The position numbers and the translations under genes are program-made. The notes under the pieces are model-generated. The model worked only from the letters and a program-made list of their open reading frames with translations, had not been told where the DNA came from and made no database searches. From positions 1 through 43,746 of the forward strand of contig NCHJ01000011.1 of NCBI GenBank assembly GCA_002256765.1: DNA of 43,746 nucleotides. Direction: 5' to 3'. The DNA comes from Bacteroidetes bacterium 24-39-8. GTDB taxonomy: Bacteria; Bacteroidota; Bacteroidia; Chitinophagales; Chitinophagaceae. Shown piece after piece: positions 17,899 to 26,505 of this stretch. Position 1 is the stretch's first letter; each line of letters opens with the position of its first letter.

Positions 17899-17920
17899 CT
17901 GATTGATTTGATGAAACAAA
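17889..17920 (-). promoter_or_regulatory. 11-bp hairpin enclosing the receptor start codon
   Basis: TTTGTTTCATC (17889-17899) and GATGAAACAAA (17910-17920) pair perfectly around ten bases. On the minus strand the 3' arm contains the ATG at 17896-17898, so folding of the mRNA would hide the start codon. Confidence 0.55.
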
Positions 17921-18057
17921 ATTGCAGCTACTCAGACCCTTACTAGATGCAGATCATGTTTTGAGTCATATTCAATTGGTCTCAAATGATAAGGGATTAA
18001 AAATTGGGGTATCAAATCTTGCAAGTAATTGATTTACAAAGTATTAAAAACAGATGT

Positions 18058-19281
18058 TTAGACCAAACCCTCTTGCTCCATCCAAGTTTTGGGGCTTGTT
18101 CCTGTGGCTTTTTTAAAAGCCCTATTAAATGTGGCCTTACTATTGAATCCGCAATCATAGGCAATGGATAGCAAGGTTTGACTTTTTTGCTCTCCCATTT
18201 TAAGTTTTTCCATGAATGCCTGAACCCTATAATAATTGACAAAATCATTAAAGTTCATGCCAAAACCCTTGTTTATAGCCCTTGACAACAATGAAGGGTT
18301 GGTCCTTAGTTTATTGGCTAAGTCTGTTAGCGATAATTCCGGCTCTTCATACATTTTAAAAGCCACCACCATTTCTTGAATCTTGTCTTTCCATTCCTTG
18401 ATAAATGCATCGTCAGATTCTTTACTTGAGGTTTGATCATCCATCACAATCATTTCAGCTTCTTCCACTAAGGCATCATTCACCGTATGATATTGTAAAA
18501 GCAGGGCAGATTTGCTGCTAAACACATCGGCACTAAAGCGCATTTTAGTACGCACAGAATTGGCATATCCTGATACGGCTATATAATACATGGCAATACT
18601 GAAACCCAGAAAATACCACCAAGTTCCTATGTATGCAATGGAAAAAAATAAGCTAATAATAAACAAAATGAATTTCAGAATCAGGATACTCAGAATAGCA
18701 AATAAGAAATTCCGAACCCATTTAAACTGAATAGCATCGGCGTAGCTAACTACTTGCACCATTAACTGTTTATATAGATAGTAGTAGCGAATGCTTGCGC
18801 CAAAATAAATGGCCATACTTATATAACCAAGGGTTTGGTACCAGAAATCAAATTCCCTGTCTGTTCCCTCTTCCAAAAAATAATAGTCTTTGACAATCAG
18901 TTTGTCTACAACCACTATCAATACCGTATATAATAGGTACAAACAACCTGGAACCAAGTGCCACCAATGCTTTTTACTAAACCTAAAAGAGGGATTCAAT
19001 AGGCTTTGAACGTAAAAAAAGATAACTGGACCAATAAAGAAAAGGTGTTGAAAAGTTACATAGAAGATAATATCTCTAAAGGGCTGTGTATCATACCAAC
19101 CCGCAAAACCCAACATCCATGGGCTAATGTATAAAACACTTAATAGCAGAAATACTGACAACCATTGATCAGAAGCAGTTTCATTGCGAATACCTTTTTG
19201 TAACAATAGCAAAGAATAGACTAAGCCATGTACAAAAAAGATGAGCAGGATACTACTATAGAAACCAAATTCAAAATGCAT
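18058..19281 (-). CDS. Membrane-bound AraC family regulator
   Basis: A 407-residue protein with about seven hydrophobic segments in the first ~245 residues (for example LFIGPVIFFYVQSLL and WWYFLGFSIAMYYIAVSGYA), then a linker and a C-terminal double helix-turn-helix: LSLTDLANKLRTNPSLLSRAI and LLSIAYDCGFNSKATFNRAF, ending GTSPKTWMEQ. Such membrane-tethered AraC proteins are thought to sense envelope or extracytoplasmic signals directly. It lies 89 bases after the RND outer-membrane-factor gene and 159 bases before the receptor gene, all on the same strand. Either could be its target; this is inference. Confidence 0.85.
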   Translation of the reverse strand: MHFEFGFYSSILLIFFVHGLVYSLLLLQKGIRNETASDQWLSVFLLLSVLYISPWMLGFAGWYDTQPFRDIIFYVTFQHLFFIGPVIFFYVQSLLNPSFRFSKKHWWHLVPGCLYLLYTVLIVVVDKLIVKDYYFLEEGTDREFDFWYQTLGYISMAIYFGASIRYYYLYKQLMVQVVSYADAIQFKWVRNFLFAILSILILKFILFIISLFFSIAYIGTWWYFLGFSIAMYYIAVSGYANSVRTKMRFSADVFSSKSALLLQYHTVNDALVEEAEMIVMDDQTSSKESDDAFIKEWKDKIQEMVVAFKMYEEPELSLTDLANKLRTNPSLLSRAINKGFGMNFNDFVNYYRVQAFMEKLKMGEQKSQTLLSIAYDCGFNSKATFNRAFKKATGTSPKTWMEQEGLV

Positions 19282-19320
19282 ATACTGTAAAATAGAAAAA
19301 CTTACTGAAAATGAACCCTA

Positions 19321-19363
19321 TTCTTTGGTTTTATGCCATGGGAAATCAACCTTATCCAAAGAA
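19321..19363. terminator. Inverted repeat after the RND operon
   Basis: TTCTTTGG (19321-19328) and CCAAAGAA (19356-19363) are exact reverse complements with a long 27-base loop in the gap between the outer-membrane-factor stop and the AraC ATG. It lies where an operon end could be, but the loop is large and no T-run follows. Confidence 0.25.
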
Positions 19364-19370
19364 GAAATAA

Positions 19371-20813
19371 TTACTGCCAGCCACCGCCTAGTGCTCTATA
19401 TAAGTGAATGAGGTGTATAAAAGTTGTTTTCTTATTAGTCACAGATTCTAGTTCTGCCTCTAACACACCTCTTTGGGCTGCAACTACTTCTAAATAAGAA
19501 GCATAACCTGTAATGTATAATTCTCTGGCAGTAGCAACTGCTTTTTTCAGACTAACGGTTTCTGCCTGTTTTAGGGTATAGATTTCTTTATAATTTGCAA
19601 TTCCATTTAATGGTGTTAACACTTCTTGATAGGCATTGATCAAGGTTTTACGATACTGTTGAAAAGCTTCTAATTCAGTGGCTGTAGCCATATCGTAATT
19701 TGCTTTTAATTGATTCCTACTCAACAATGGCGCTACCATTCCGCCCAACAGTCCATAAGCCAATGATGCAGGATTAATCCAATAGCTTGGATTAAAACTA
19801 TTCAAAGCCATATAAGCATTAATGTTTACAGAGGGTAAAAATGCTTTACGTGTTGCTTCTACATCAGCCCCATTTGCTTTGAGTAATAATTCCATTTCTT
19901 GAATATCGGGGCGCTGCAATAAAAGACTGGCAGGTATGCCTGCGGCTATGTTTTTTGGTAGGTTTAAATCCTCAACTGTACTACCCCTTTTCAAATCCAA
20001 CTCAAATTTTCCAGAAAGCGCTTTTAATGCACTCTCCGTTTCTACAATTTGTTGTTTCACTACAAAGCTTTTGCTCTTGGTGCTAAGTAATTGTGCATTG
20101 AATTGTTGAACGGCTAATTCGGTAGCTCTTCCCGCTTCTTTTTGGGCTTTTACAATTTCTAATGCATTCTCTTGTAGCTGTATATTTTTAACAATGATCT
20201 CTTGCTCTTTATCCAGAGAAAGCAATTCATAATAAAGTCCAGCAACTTCAGCTACCAATTGGGTCATGGCCCATTGCCTTCCTTTTTCAGAGGCCAAATA
20301 ACGTAAATAAGCTGCTTTTTTCTTTTCAGATAATTTACCCCAGATATCTGCCTCCCAACTAGTTTTCAAACCTAAGTAGAGGTCAGGCATGCGAACTGGT
20401 ACTTGTTGGTCTTTGTTGATATTGGGAGACAAATTCATGTCATAATTACCCACACCATTCATGGTATAGTCACCAAATTTGTCAAAGCCCGCAGAGAGTA
20501 TGGCGTCAACAGTTGGCTTGGTACTACCATTGGCCAACAAACGGTTGGCCCTTGCCATAGCCATTTTTTGCAAAGCTATTTGTAGGTCTGGATTATTTCT
20601 AATAGCAGTGTCAATAAGTGCTTGTAAATTTTTATCTGGAAAAAATAAGTTCCTAGCAGTTTGACCAATATTATTACTATCGCTCTTGCCTAAATACTGT
20701 TTGGGTAATTCTGGCAAGGGCAAAGTACTAGTCTTTTTGGGCATACCACAAGCCACCAATAACATGGCCCCTAGAACAGTTTTCAAAATGAGCGTTGGGT
20801 ATTTCTTAGTCAT
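19371..20813 (-). CDS. RND efflux outer-membrane factor (TolC/NodT family)
   Basis: A 480-residue outer-membrane lipoprotein (lipobox LVAC, Cys22) with the two repeated helical-barrel regions of OEP/TolC proteins and the family patterns LLLQRPDIQEMELLLKANGA and LYITGYASYLEVVAAQRGVL. It forms the exit channel of the tripartite pump. The frame reaches a TTG at 20858, but ATG at 20813 overlaps the end of the pump gene by eight bases and begins a clean lipoprotein signal, so it is preferred. It is translationally linked to the pump gene. Confidence 0.93.
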   Translation of the reverse strand: MTKKYPTLILKTVLGAMLLVACGMPKKTSTLPLPELPKQYLGKSDSNNIGQTARNLFFPDKNLQALIDTAIRNNPDLQIALQKMAMARANRLLANGSTKPTVDAILSAGFDKFGDYTMNGVGNYDMNLSPNINKDQQVPVRMPDLYLGLKTSWEADIWGKLSEKKKAAYLRYLASEKGRQWAMTQLVAEVAGLYYELLSLDKEQEIIVKNIQLQENALEIVKAQKEAGRATELAVQQFNAQLLSTKSKSFVVKQQIVETESALKALSGKFELDLKRGSTVEDLNLPKNIAAGIPASLLLQRPDIQEMELLLKANGADVEATRKAFLPSVNINAYMALNSFNPSYWINPASLAYGLLGGMVAPLLSRNQLKANYDMATATELEAFQQYRKTLINAYQEVLTPLNGIANYKEIYTLKQAETVSLKKAVATARELYITGYASYLEVVAAQRGVLEAELESVTNKKTTFIHLIHLYRALGGGWQ

Positions 20814-23800
20814 GATCTTGGGTATTGGTATTTGATAAGAAATTTTCAGGTTCTTCAATAAACTGCACTGCGGGTTGCTTTTTATTTTTCTGCAAGAATT
20901 CAGCTAGACTAGCAAAAATGACATAAAGACCGGGGATGATGATCACGCCAAAGACTGTACCAAATAACATGCCTCCAGCAGAAGCGGTTCCAATAGATCT
21001 ATTTCCCATGGCGCCGGCGCCAGATGCTATACAAAGTGGAATCAATCCAGCAATAAAGGCAAATGAAGTCATCAGAATGGGGCGTAACCTAGAAACTGCG
21101 CCTTCCATGGCCGCTTCTAAAATGGTTAAGCCTTGAGCACGTTTGTGCATGGCAAATTCTACAATTAAAATGGCATTCTTTCCTAATAACCCAATCAACA
21201 TGACCAATGCAACTTGAGCATAGATATTGTTCTCCAATCCCAATAATTTCAAAGAGAGAAATGCTCCAAAAATTCCGGTTGGTAAAGAAAGGATTACAGA
21301 AAAAGGAATGATAAAGCTTTCATATTGTGCTGATAAAATCAAGTACACAAATAATAAACATACCAAGAAAATGATGGCAGCCTGATTGCCAGATGCAATC
21401 TGATCTCTAGTAATCCCTGACCATTCATAACCAAATCCCCTTGGCAAACTTGCTTTGGCAATTTTCTCTGCAGAAGCAATGGCTTCTCCGCTACTAAAGC
21501 CTGGCGCAGCGTCTCCATTGACCATGGCCGATGTGTACATATTATATCGCGTCAGCTGTTCTGGCCCATAGACCCTTTCTAAACTAATAAAAGTAGAATA
21601 AGACACCATTTCTCCCCTATCATTTTTGACATAGAGTTTTAAAATGTCTTCTGGCTTGGCGCGATAGTCTGGATAAGCCTGCACCATTACTTTATACATC
21701 TGTCCAAATCGGATAAAATTGGTGGCATAAAAACTACCCAATAGTGTTTGCAAATCATTCATGGCATTGTCTACTGTAACGCCTTTTTTGGCCGCCATAT
21801 CATAATCAATATGAATCATGTACTGTGGAAAACTAGGATCAAATCCAGTACTGGCTGTTCCAATGACACCTCCTGCTTTAAGGTCTTTGATTAAAGTTTG
21901 GGTTACTTCTGCCGTTTTCTGCAAATTGTCTGAACCTGTTTTATCAATTACACGCAATTCAAATCCACTGGTATTACCAAAACCCGGAACGGTAGGCGGT
22001 GGCATAAATTCAATGGTGGCGTCATTAATCTGTTTGGTCTTTTCTTTAAAAATGGGAATCAATTCTTTCACCGATTCTTTTCTTTGATCCCAGGGTTTCA
22101 AGTTAATCATGATCATACCAAAAGAAGCACCAGCCGCTTCTGTGATTAAACTATAACCAGAAAGGGTTGTAATATTTTCTACTGATGCATTTGACTTAAG
22201 TGCTTTTTCAATTTGCATTAATACCTGCTCCGTTCTTTCTACAGTGGCTCCTGCAGGTGTAGTCACATTTACATAAATAATACCCTGGTCCTCTGTAGGA
22301 ATAAAACCAGAAGGAAGTATCTTATTTAAACCTACTGTACCAATAAAGAAGATGGCCAATAATCCCAGTGTCACAAACTTTCTTCCTGCAACTTTCCCTA
22401 GTAAGGAATGGTATTTATTTTCCGTTGCCTTATAACCTTTGTTAAACCAACTAAAAAACCTACCCAAGAAGGTTGTATGATTGGGATGATGGTTTTGTTT
22501 AATCATCAATGCACATAACGCTGGTGTTAGGGTTAGTGCATTGACACCTGAGATTACAATGGATACCGCTAGAGTTAATGAAAACTGTCTATAGAAAACA
22601 CCGGCAGGTCCTGTTAAAAATGCTACAGGAATAAATACGGCAGACATCACCAAGGTTATGGCTATAATGGCAGAACTAATTTCATCTATAGCCGCAAGGG
22701 TGGCATCCATGGCAGACAAATGCTGTTCCTCCATTTTTACGTGCACCGCTTCTACTACTACAATGGCATTGTCTACCACAATTCCAATGGCCAATACCAA
22801 TGCAAATAAAGTAAGCAGATTAATGGAGAATCCCATCACTTGCATAAATGCCAGTGTACCTACCAAGGCAACAGGAACCGCAAGTGCAGGAATTAGGGTT
22901 GACCTAAAATCTTGCAAGAAGATAAATACAATCACAAATACCAATAAGAATGCTTCTAATAAAGTTTTAACTACTTCATGAATAGAAGCATCTAAAAATC
23001 TAGAAACATCATAAGCAAAATTATATGTCATACCGGGAGGAAAACTTGTTTCCTTTAATTCTGCCATCCTAGCTTTTACTTTTTGAATTACATCTCTAGC
23101 ATTAGAACCAGGTCTTTGTTTAAGCATGATGGACGCTGAAGGTTTACCATCTGTTTTAGAAACCATGCTATATGTCATGGCACCTAATTCAACATCAGCC
23201 AAGTCTTTCAAATAAAGTATAGACCCATTTTTTTCAGCGCGGATTACAATGTTTTTATATTGGGCTGGGTCAAAGAATTTACCGGTATAGCGCAAAATAT
23301 ATTGCAAAGATTGCTCTGCTTTTCCAGAGCTCTCTCCTGTTTTACCGGGGGCAGCTTCAACGTTTTGATTGCGTAATGCATTAACCACTTCTTGTGCAGA
23401 TACATTGTAAGTAAGCATTCTATCGGGCTTTAACCAAACCCGCATAGAGTATTCTTTCTGACCCATGATTTCAGCAAATCCAACCCCATCAATTCTTTTG
23501 AGTTCTTGTAAAATATTGATGTCTGCAAAATTGTAAATGAATTGTTCATCAGCAGCTGAGTCCTTACTCATCACGTTCAAGTATAGCAACATGCTATTAA
23601 CATCTTTCTCTGTAGTTACCCCAGCTTTAATTACTTCTTCTGGTAATTCATCCAATACAGTAGTAACACGGTTCTGAACATTCACCGCCGCCAAGTCAGG
23701 ATCCATACCCACTTTAAAAGAAATGGTAATGAGGGTAATTCCATTGTTAGAAGATACACTTGACATATAAGTCATACCCGGCACACCATTGATGGCGCGT

Positions 23801-23997
23801 TCCAAAGGGGTGGCTACTGCTTTAGCACAAACTTCTGCATTGGCACCAGTGTATTTGGCGGTTACAGTAACAGAGGGAGGAACAATATCTGGAAACTGAG
23901 TAATGGGTAGCGTAAACAAAGCAAACACACCCAATAAAGTAATGATAATAGATATGACTAATGAAAGAACCGGTCTTTTGATAAAGTTGGCTAACAT
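20806..23997 (-). CDS. RND multidrug efflux pump, HAE-1/AcrB family
   Basis: A 1063-residue inner-membrane proton antiporter with the usual 12-helix plan and two large periplasmic domains. Start: ANFIKRPVLSLVISIIITLLG. Helix 4 reads AIGIVVDNAIVVVEAVH: Asp409 matches AcrB D407, but the AcrB D408 position is Asn410. Helix 10 keeps the partner lysine in GLLGKNAILIVEFA. The pump is expected to expel lipophilic drugs, dyes or bile-like compounds. It sits between the adaptor (32 bases upstream) and the outer-membrane factor (overlap) in one operon. Substrates cannot be told. The helix-4 change is discussed as a finding. Confidence 0.95.
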   Translation of the reverse strand: MLANFIKRPVLSLVISIIITLLGVFALFTLPITQFPDIVPPSVTVTAKYTGANAEVCAKAVATPLERAINGVPGMTYMSSVSSNNGITLITISFKVGMDPDLAAVNVQNRVTTVLDELPEEVIKAGVTTEKDVNSMLLYLNVMSKDSAADEQFIYNFADINILQELKRIDGVGFAEIMGQKEYSMRVWLKPDRMLTYNVSAQEVVNALRNQNVEAAPGKTGESSGKAEQSLQYILRYTGKFFDPAQYKNIVIRAEKNGSILYLKDLADVELGAMTYSMVSKTDGKPSASIMLKQRPGSNARDVIQKVKARMAELKETSFPPGMTYNFAYDVSRFLDASIHEVVKTLLEAFLLVFVIVFIFLQDFRSTLIPALAVPVALVGTLAFMQVMGFSINLLTLFALVLAIGIVVDNAIVVVEAVHVKMEEQHLSAMDATLAAIDEISSAIIAITLVMSAVFIPVAFLTGPAGVFYRQFSLTLAVSIVISGVNALTLTPALCALMIKQNHHPNHTTFLGRFFSWFNKGYKATENKYHSLLGKVAGRKFVTLGLLAIFFIGTVGLNKILPSGFIPTEDQGIIYVNVTTPAGATVERTEQVLMQIEKALKSNASVENITTLSGYSLITEAAGASFGMIMINLKPWDQRKESVKELIPIFKEKTKQINDATIEFMPPPTVPGFGNTSGFELRVIDKTGSDNLQKTAEVTQTLIKDLKAGGVIGTASTGFDPSFPQYMIHIDYDMAAKKGVTVDNAMNDLQTLLGSFYATNFIRFGQMYKVMVQAYPDYRAKPEDILKLYVKNDRGEMVSYSTFISLERVYGPEQLTRYNMYTSAMVNGDAAPGFSSGEAIASAEKIAKASLPRGFGYEWSGITRDQIASGNQAAIIFLVCLLFVYLILSAQYESFIIPFSVILSLPTGIFGAFLSLKLLGLENNIYAQVALVMLIGLLGKNAILIVEFAMHKRAQGLTILEAAMEGAVSRLRPILMTSFAFIAGLIPLCIASGAGAMGNRSIGTASAGGMLFGTVFGVIIIPGLYVIFASLAEFLQKNKKQPAVQFIEEPENFLSNTNTQDHD

Positions 23998-24029
23998 GTT
24001 TTGAATTTGAAATCAAGAAATGGGTGAAA

Positions 24030-25181
24030 TCAATTTATGTTGGCACTTGCCTTCATGATGCTATCCATGCTCAGGTTCCGAGGGATAATCAAAGAACCTT
24101 CTTTGATTGATTGCAAGCCCTCGTAAACAATTTTCTCCCCTGGTTTTAATCCACTTTCAACTATATAAAATTTAGGTACGCGTTTACCCGTAGTGAATAC
24201 CCTTGTTTTTACCCTATTTGATTCATCTACAACAAATACAAAATTTTTGTCCTGAATTTCAAAACTGGATTTCTGCGGAATGATAATGGCGTTTTCTACT
24301 TTGGTATTTAATCTCACTTTGCCAGAAGCACCATGTTTTAATAATTTACTAGGGTTGGGGAAACTGGCCCTAAAAGAAATGGCGCCAGTATTATCATTGA
24401 ATTCACCATCAATAGTTTCAATTCTACCAGGGTGCGCATAAGAACTTCCGTCGGCCAGTATTAAATGAATGGCTTTGTTTTCTTCCTGACCCTTGCTCAA
24501 TGCTTTTCTGTATTGGAGGTATTCATTCTCGGAAATATTAAAATAGGCATAGACCTTATGAATATCTGAAATGGTGGTAAGTAAAGCACCCGGATCAATC
24601 AAACTTCCAATCTTCAATGGAATCCTGTTCAATATGCCGTCAAAAGGAGCACGTACAAAAGTGTAGGAAAGTTTGGTCTCGGCAGTTTGCTGAAAAGAAA
24701 GGGCTTCATCAATCTTGGCTTTGGCAGCTTTAAGTTTGGAAGAAGCAAGATCATACTCAGTTTTAGAAATCACGTTCTTTTCCACCAAGATCCTAGTCCT
24801 ATCAACCTCCAATTCAGCCGCTTTTGCTTCAGCTTGAGCACTTGAAACATTGGCCTTGGCTCTGGCCAATTCGGTTCTATATTCTAGGTCATTAATTTGA
24901 AACAACGGTTGCCCTTTTTTCACTTCTTTACCCTCATCTACAAAGATTTTTTCTAAGAATCCTTGAACCCTTGCTCTGATTTCAACATTTTTAACTGCTT
25001 GAATGTCTGACACATAATCTATTTGAAGTACAGTATCCTTTTCTACAACAGATACCACTGGCAATGCAATGGGTTTTTCATCTTCTACGCCGTTCTTTTG
25101 AGATGAACAGGCAGTTAGGGCAAGGAAAACTACCAAGATTAGGGGCTTGTAACTAAGTAGATCTTTATTCATGCTTTTCAT
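24030..25181 (-). CDS. RND adaptor (membrane fusion protein, AcrA-like)
   Basis: A 383-residue periplasmic lipoprotein (lipobox LTAC). Layout: barrel-sandwich half (VEIRARVQGFLEKIFVDEGKEVKKGQPLFQI), a coiled-coil hairpin about 100-180 (AKANVSSAQAEAKAAELEVDRT), the second lipoyl half (FVRAPFDGILNRIP), a beta barrel and a membrane-proximal domain. First gene of the RND operon. Two starts are possible, 25181 and 25172 (MNKDLLSYK); the -7 box at 25193-25200 is so close that the later one is plausible. Confidence 0.93.
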   Translation of the reverse strand: MKSMNKDLLSYKPLILVVFLALTACSSQKNGVEDEKPIALPVVSVVEKDTVLQIDYVSDIQAVKNVEIRARVQGFLEKIFVDEGKEVKKGQPLFQINDLEYRTELARAKANVSSAQAEAKAAELEVDRTRILVEKNVISKTEYDLASSKLKAAKAKIDEALSFQQTAETKLSYTFVRAPFDGILNRIPLKIGSLIDPGALLTTISDIHKVYAYFNISENEYLQYRKALSKGQEENKAIHLILADGSSYAHPGRIETIDGEFNDNTGAISFRASFPNPSKLLKHGASGKVRLNTKVENAIIIPQKSSFEIQDKNFVFVVDESNRVKTRVFTTGKRVPKFYIVESGLKPGEKIVYEGLQSIKEGSLIIPRNLSMDSIMKASANIN

Positions 25182-25192
25182 TTACAATTAGT

Positions 25193-25200
25193 CAAATGTA
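25193..25200 (-). promoter_or_regulatory. Possible -7 element of the RND operon
   Basis: Minus-strand TACATTTG matches TAnnTTTG, 12 bases before the 25181 start. A -33 element is not clear. Confidence 0.35.
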
Positions 25201-25258
25201 TTGTTTAAGGTTTTTTTAATCTAATGAATTTTAACCTTTTTTTAATATTTTAACAAAT

Positions 25259-25328
25259 GGCAAACAATTCCCTTTATTAAAGGGCAAACGGCTAACTTAG
25301 GGTGGCAAACAAGCAAAAACAGGCAAAA
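25259..25328. promoter_or_regulatory. Palindrome and GGCAAAC repeats between divergent efflux operons
   Basis: A perfect palindrome CCCTTTATTAAAGGG (25270-25284) is flanked by GGCAAAC at 25259-25265, 25283-25289 and 25304-25310, with a further GGCAAAA at 25322-25328. The palindrome and repeats sit in the 244-base gap between the RND and ABC efflux genes, so a shared operator is possible. No regulator gene for it is visible. Confidence 0.45.
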
Positions 25329-25361
25329 ACAACTGAATTTCAAGTAGTTCAAAAATCGGTT

Positions 25362-25369
25362 GTACCTTT
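25362..25369 (+). promoter_or_regulatory. Possible -7 element of the ABC efflux operon
   Basis: TACCTTTA, one mismatch from TAnnTTTG, is preceded after 20 bases by TTTC (25338-25341) and lies about 56 bases before the ATG at 25426. Confidence 0.28.
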
Positions 25370-25425
25370 AAGAGGTATTATTTTCTACAGTAAGAATCAT
25401 GAAATAGGCCTTTTTAAACATTCCC

Positions 25426-26505
25426 ATGTCAAAATATCTGATCATTTTTTTTGTTAGTTTTCTTTTTGCTTGTAAGGAAAAACAAGAGAAAATTAGTCCA
25501 ACCCTGTCTTCCATTACGGAATCTATCTATGCCTCTGGCCTTATTAAAAGCCAAAACCAATATCAAGCTTTTTCTACCGTAAATGGGATTATTGAAACCG
25601 TATTTGTCTCAGAAGGAGATACGGTTAAAAAAGGGGATCCACTTTTTGCTATTTCAAATGAAACGCAACAATTGAATAAAGAGAATGCGGAACTAAGTGC
25701 TAGATTCTCTGACTTTAATAATAACCAGGGCAAACTCAATGATGCAAAATTGATGATTGATCAGGCGCGTTATAAAATGCGCAATGATTCCTTGTTATTT
25801 AGTAGACAATCTGCTTTATGGAAAGAACAGATTGGTACAAAAAATGAATTGGACCAACGAGAATTGGTATATAAAAGTTCTAGGGATCAATATAGTTCTG
25901 CTATTTTAAAATATGAGGACTTAAAAAAACAATTAGACTTTAGCTCTGCCCAATCCAAAAAATTATTACAGATTAATAGTAAGTTAGAAAATGACTTTAC
26001 CATTAGAAGTGAGATGAGTGGTGTGGTATATAGTTTGAGTAAAGTAAAGGGAGAGATTGCGGGAACACAAAGTCCACTAGCTGTGATTGGAGATGCTAAT
26101 CATTTTATTTTAGAAATGCAGGTTGACGAGTTTGACATTATTCAAATCAAAAAAGGATTACCCGTATTGGTTAGTCTGGAAAGCTATAAGGGACAAGTGT
26201 TTGAAGCCTTTGTAACCAAGATTAATCCCATTATGAATGAGCGGAGTAAAAGTTTTATGGTAGAAGCTGAATTCTCTCAGAAGCCACCACAACTCTATCC
26301 TAATATTAGTTTTGAAGCAAGCATTGTACTACGCAAAAAAGACAATGTAATATTGATTCCCCGCAATTATTTGGTCAATGATAGCACGGTAATAAAAGCA
26401 AATGGCGAAAAACAAATCATCAAAACCGGTCTCAAGGATTATAATAGCATAGAAGTATTATCTGGTATTAGTGCTAAAGACGAATTGCTAAAACCTGCTC
26501 AATGA
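25426..26505 (+). CDS. HlyD/DevB-type membrane fusion protein
   Basis: A 359-residue periplasmic lipoprotein (lipobox FAC followed by KEKQEK). It shows the split lipoyl motif (GIIETVFVSEGDTVKKGDPLF and IRSEMSGVVYSLSKVKGEI), a coiled-coil insert of about 100 residues, and a beta barrel (VSLESYKGQVFEAFVTKI, VILIPRNYLV). It acts as adaptor for the ABC exporter encoded by the next two genes; its stop overlaps the permease ATG by four bases (ATGA), indicating translational coupling. The exported substrate is unknown. Confidence 0.9.
   Translation: MSKYLIIFFVSFLFACKEKQEKISPTLSSITESIYASGLIKSQNQYQAFSTVNGIIETVFVSEGDTVKKGDPLFAISNETQQLNKENAELSARFSDFNNNQGKLNDAKLMIDQARYKMRNDSLLFSRQSALWKEQIGTKNELDQRELVYKSSRDQYSSAILKYEDLKKQLDFSSAQSKKLLQINSKLENDFTIRSEMSGVVYSLSKVKGEIAGTQSPLAVIGDANHFILEMQVDEFDIIQIKKGLPVLVSLESYKGQVFEAFVTKINPIMNERSKSFMVEAEFSQKPPQLYPNISFEASIVLRKKDNVILIPRNYLVNDSTVIKANGEKQIIKTGLKDYNSIEVLSGISAKDELLKPAQ

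Noticed and set aside
22658-22981. Open frame of 107 codons opposite the RND pump gene
   Set aside because: Low-complexity Thr/Ala/Met composition from the opposite strand of a conserved membrane gene; shadow frame.
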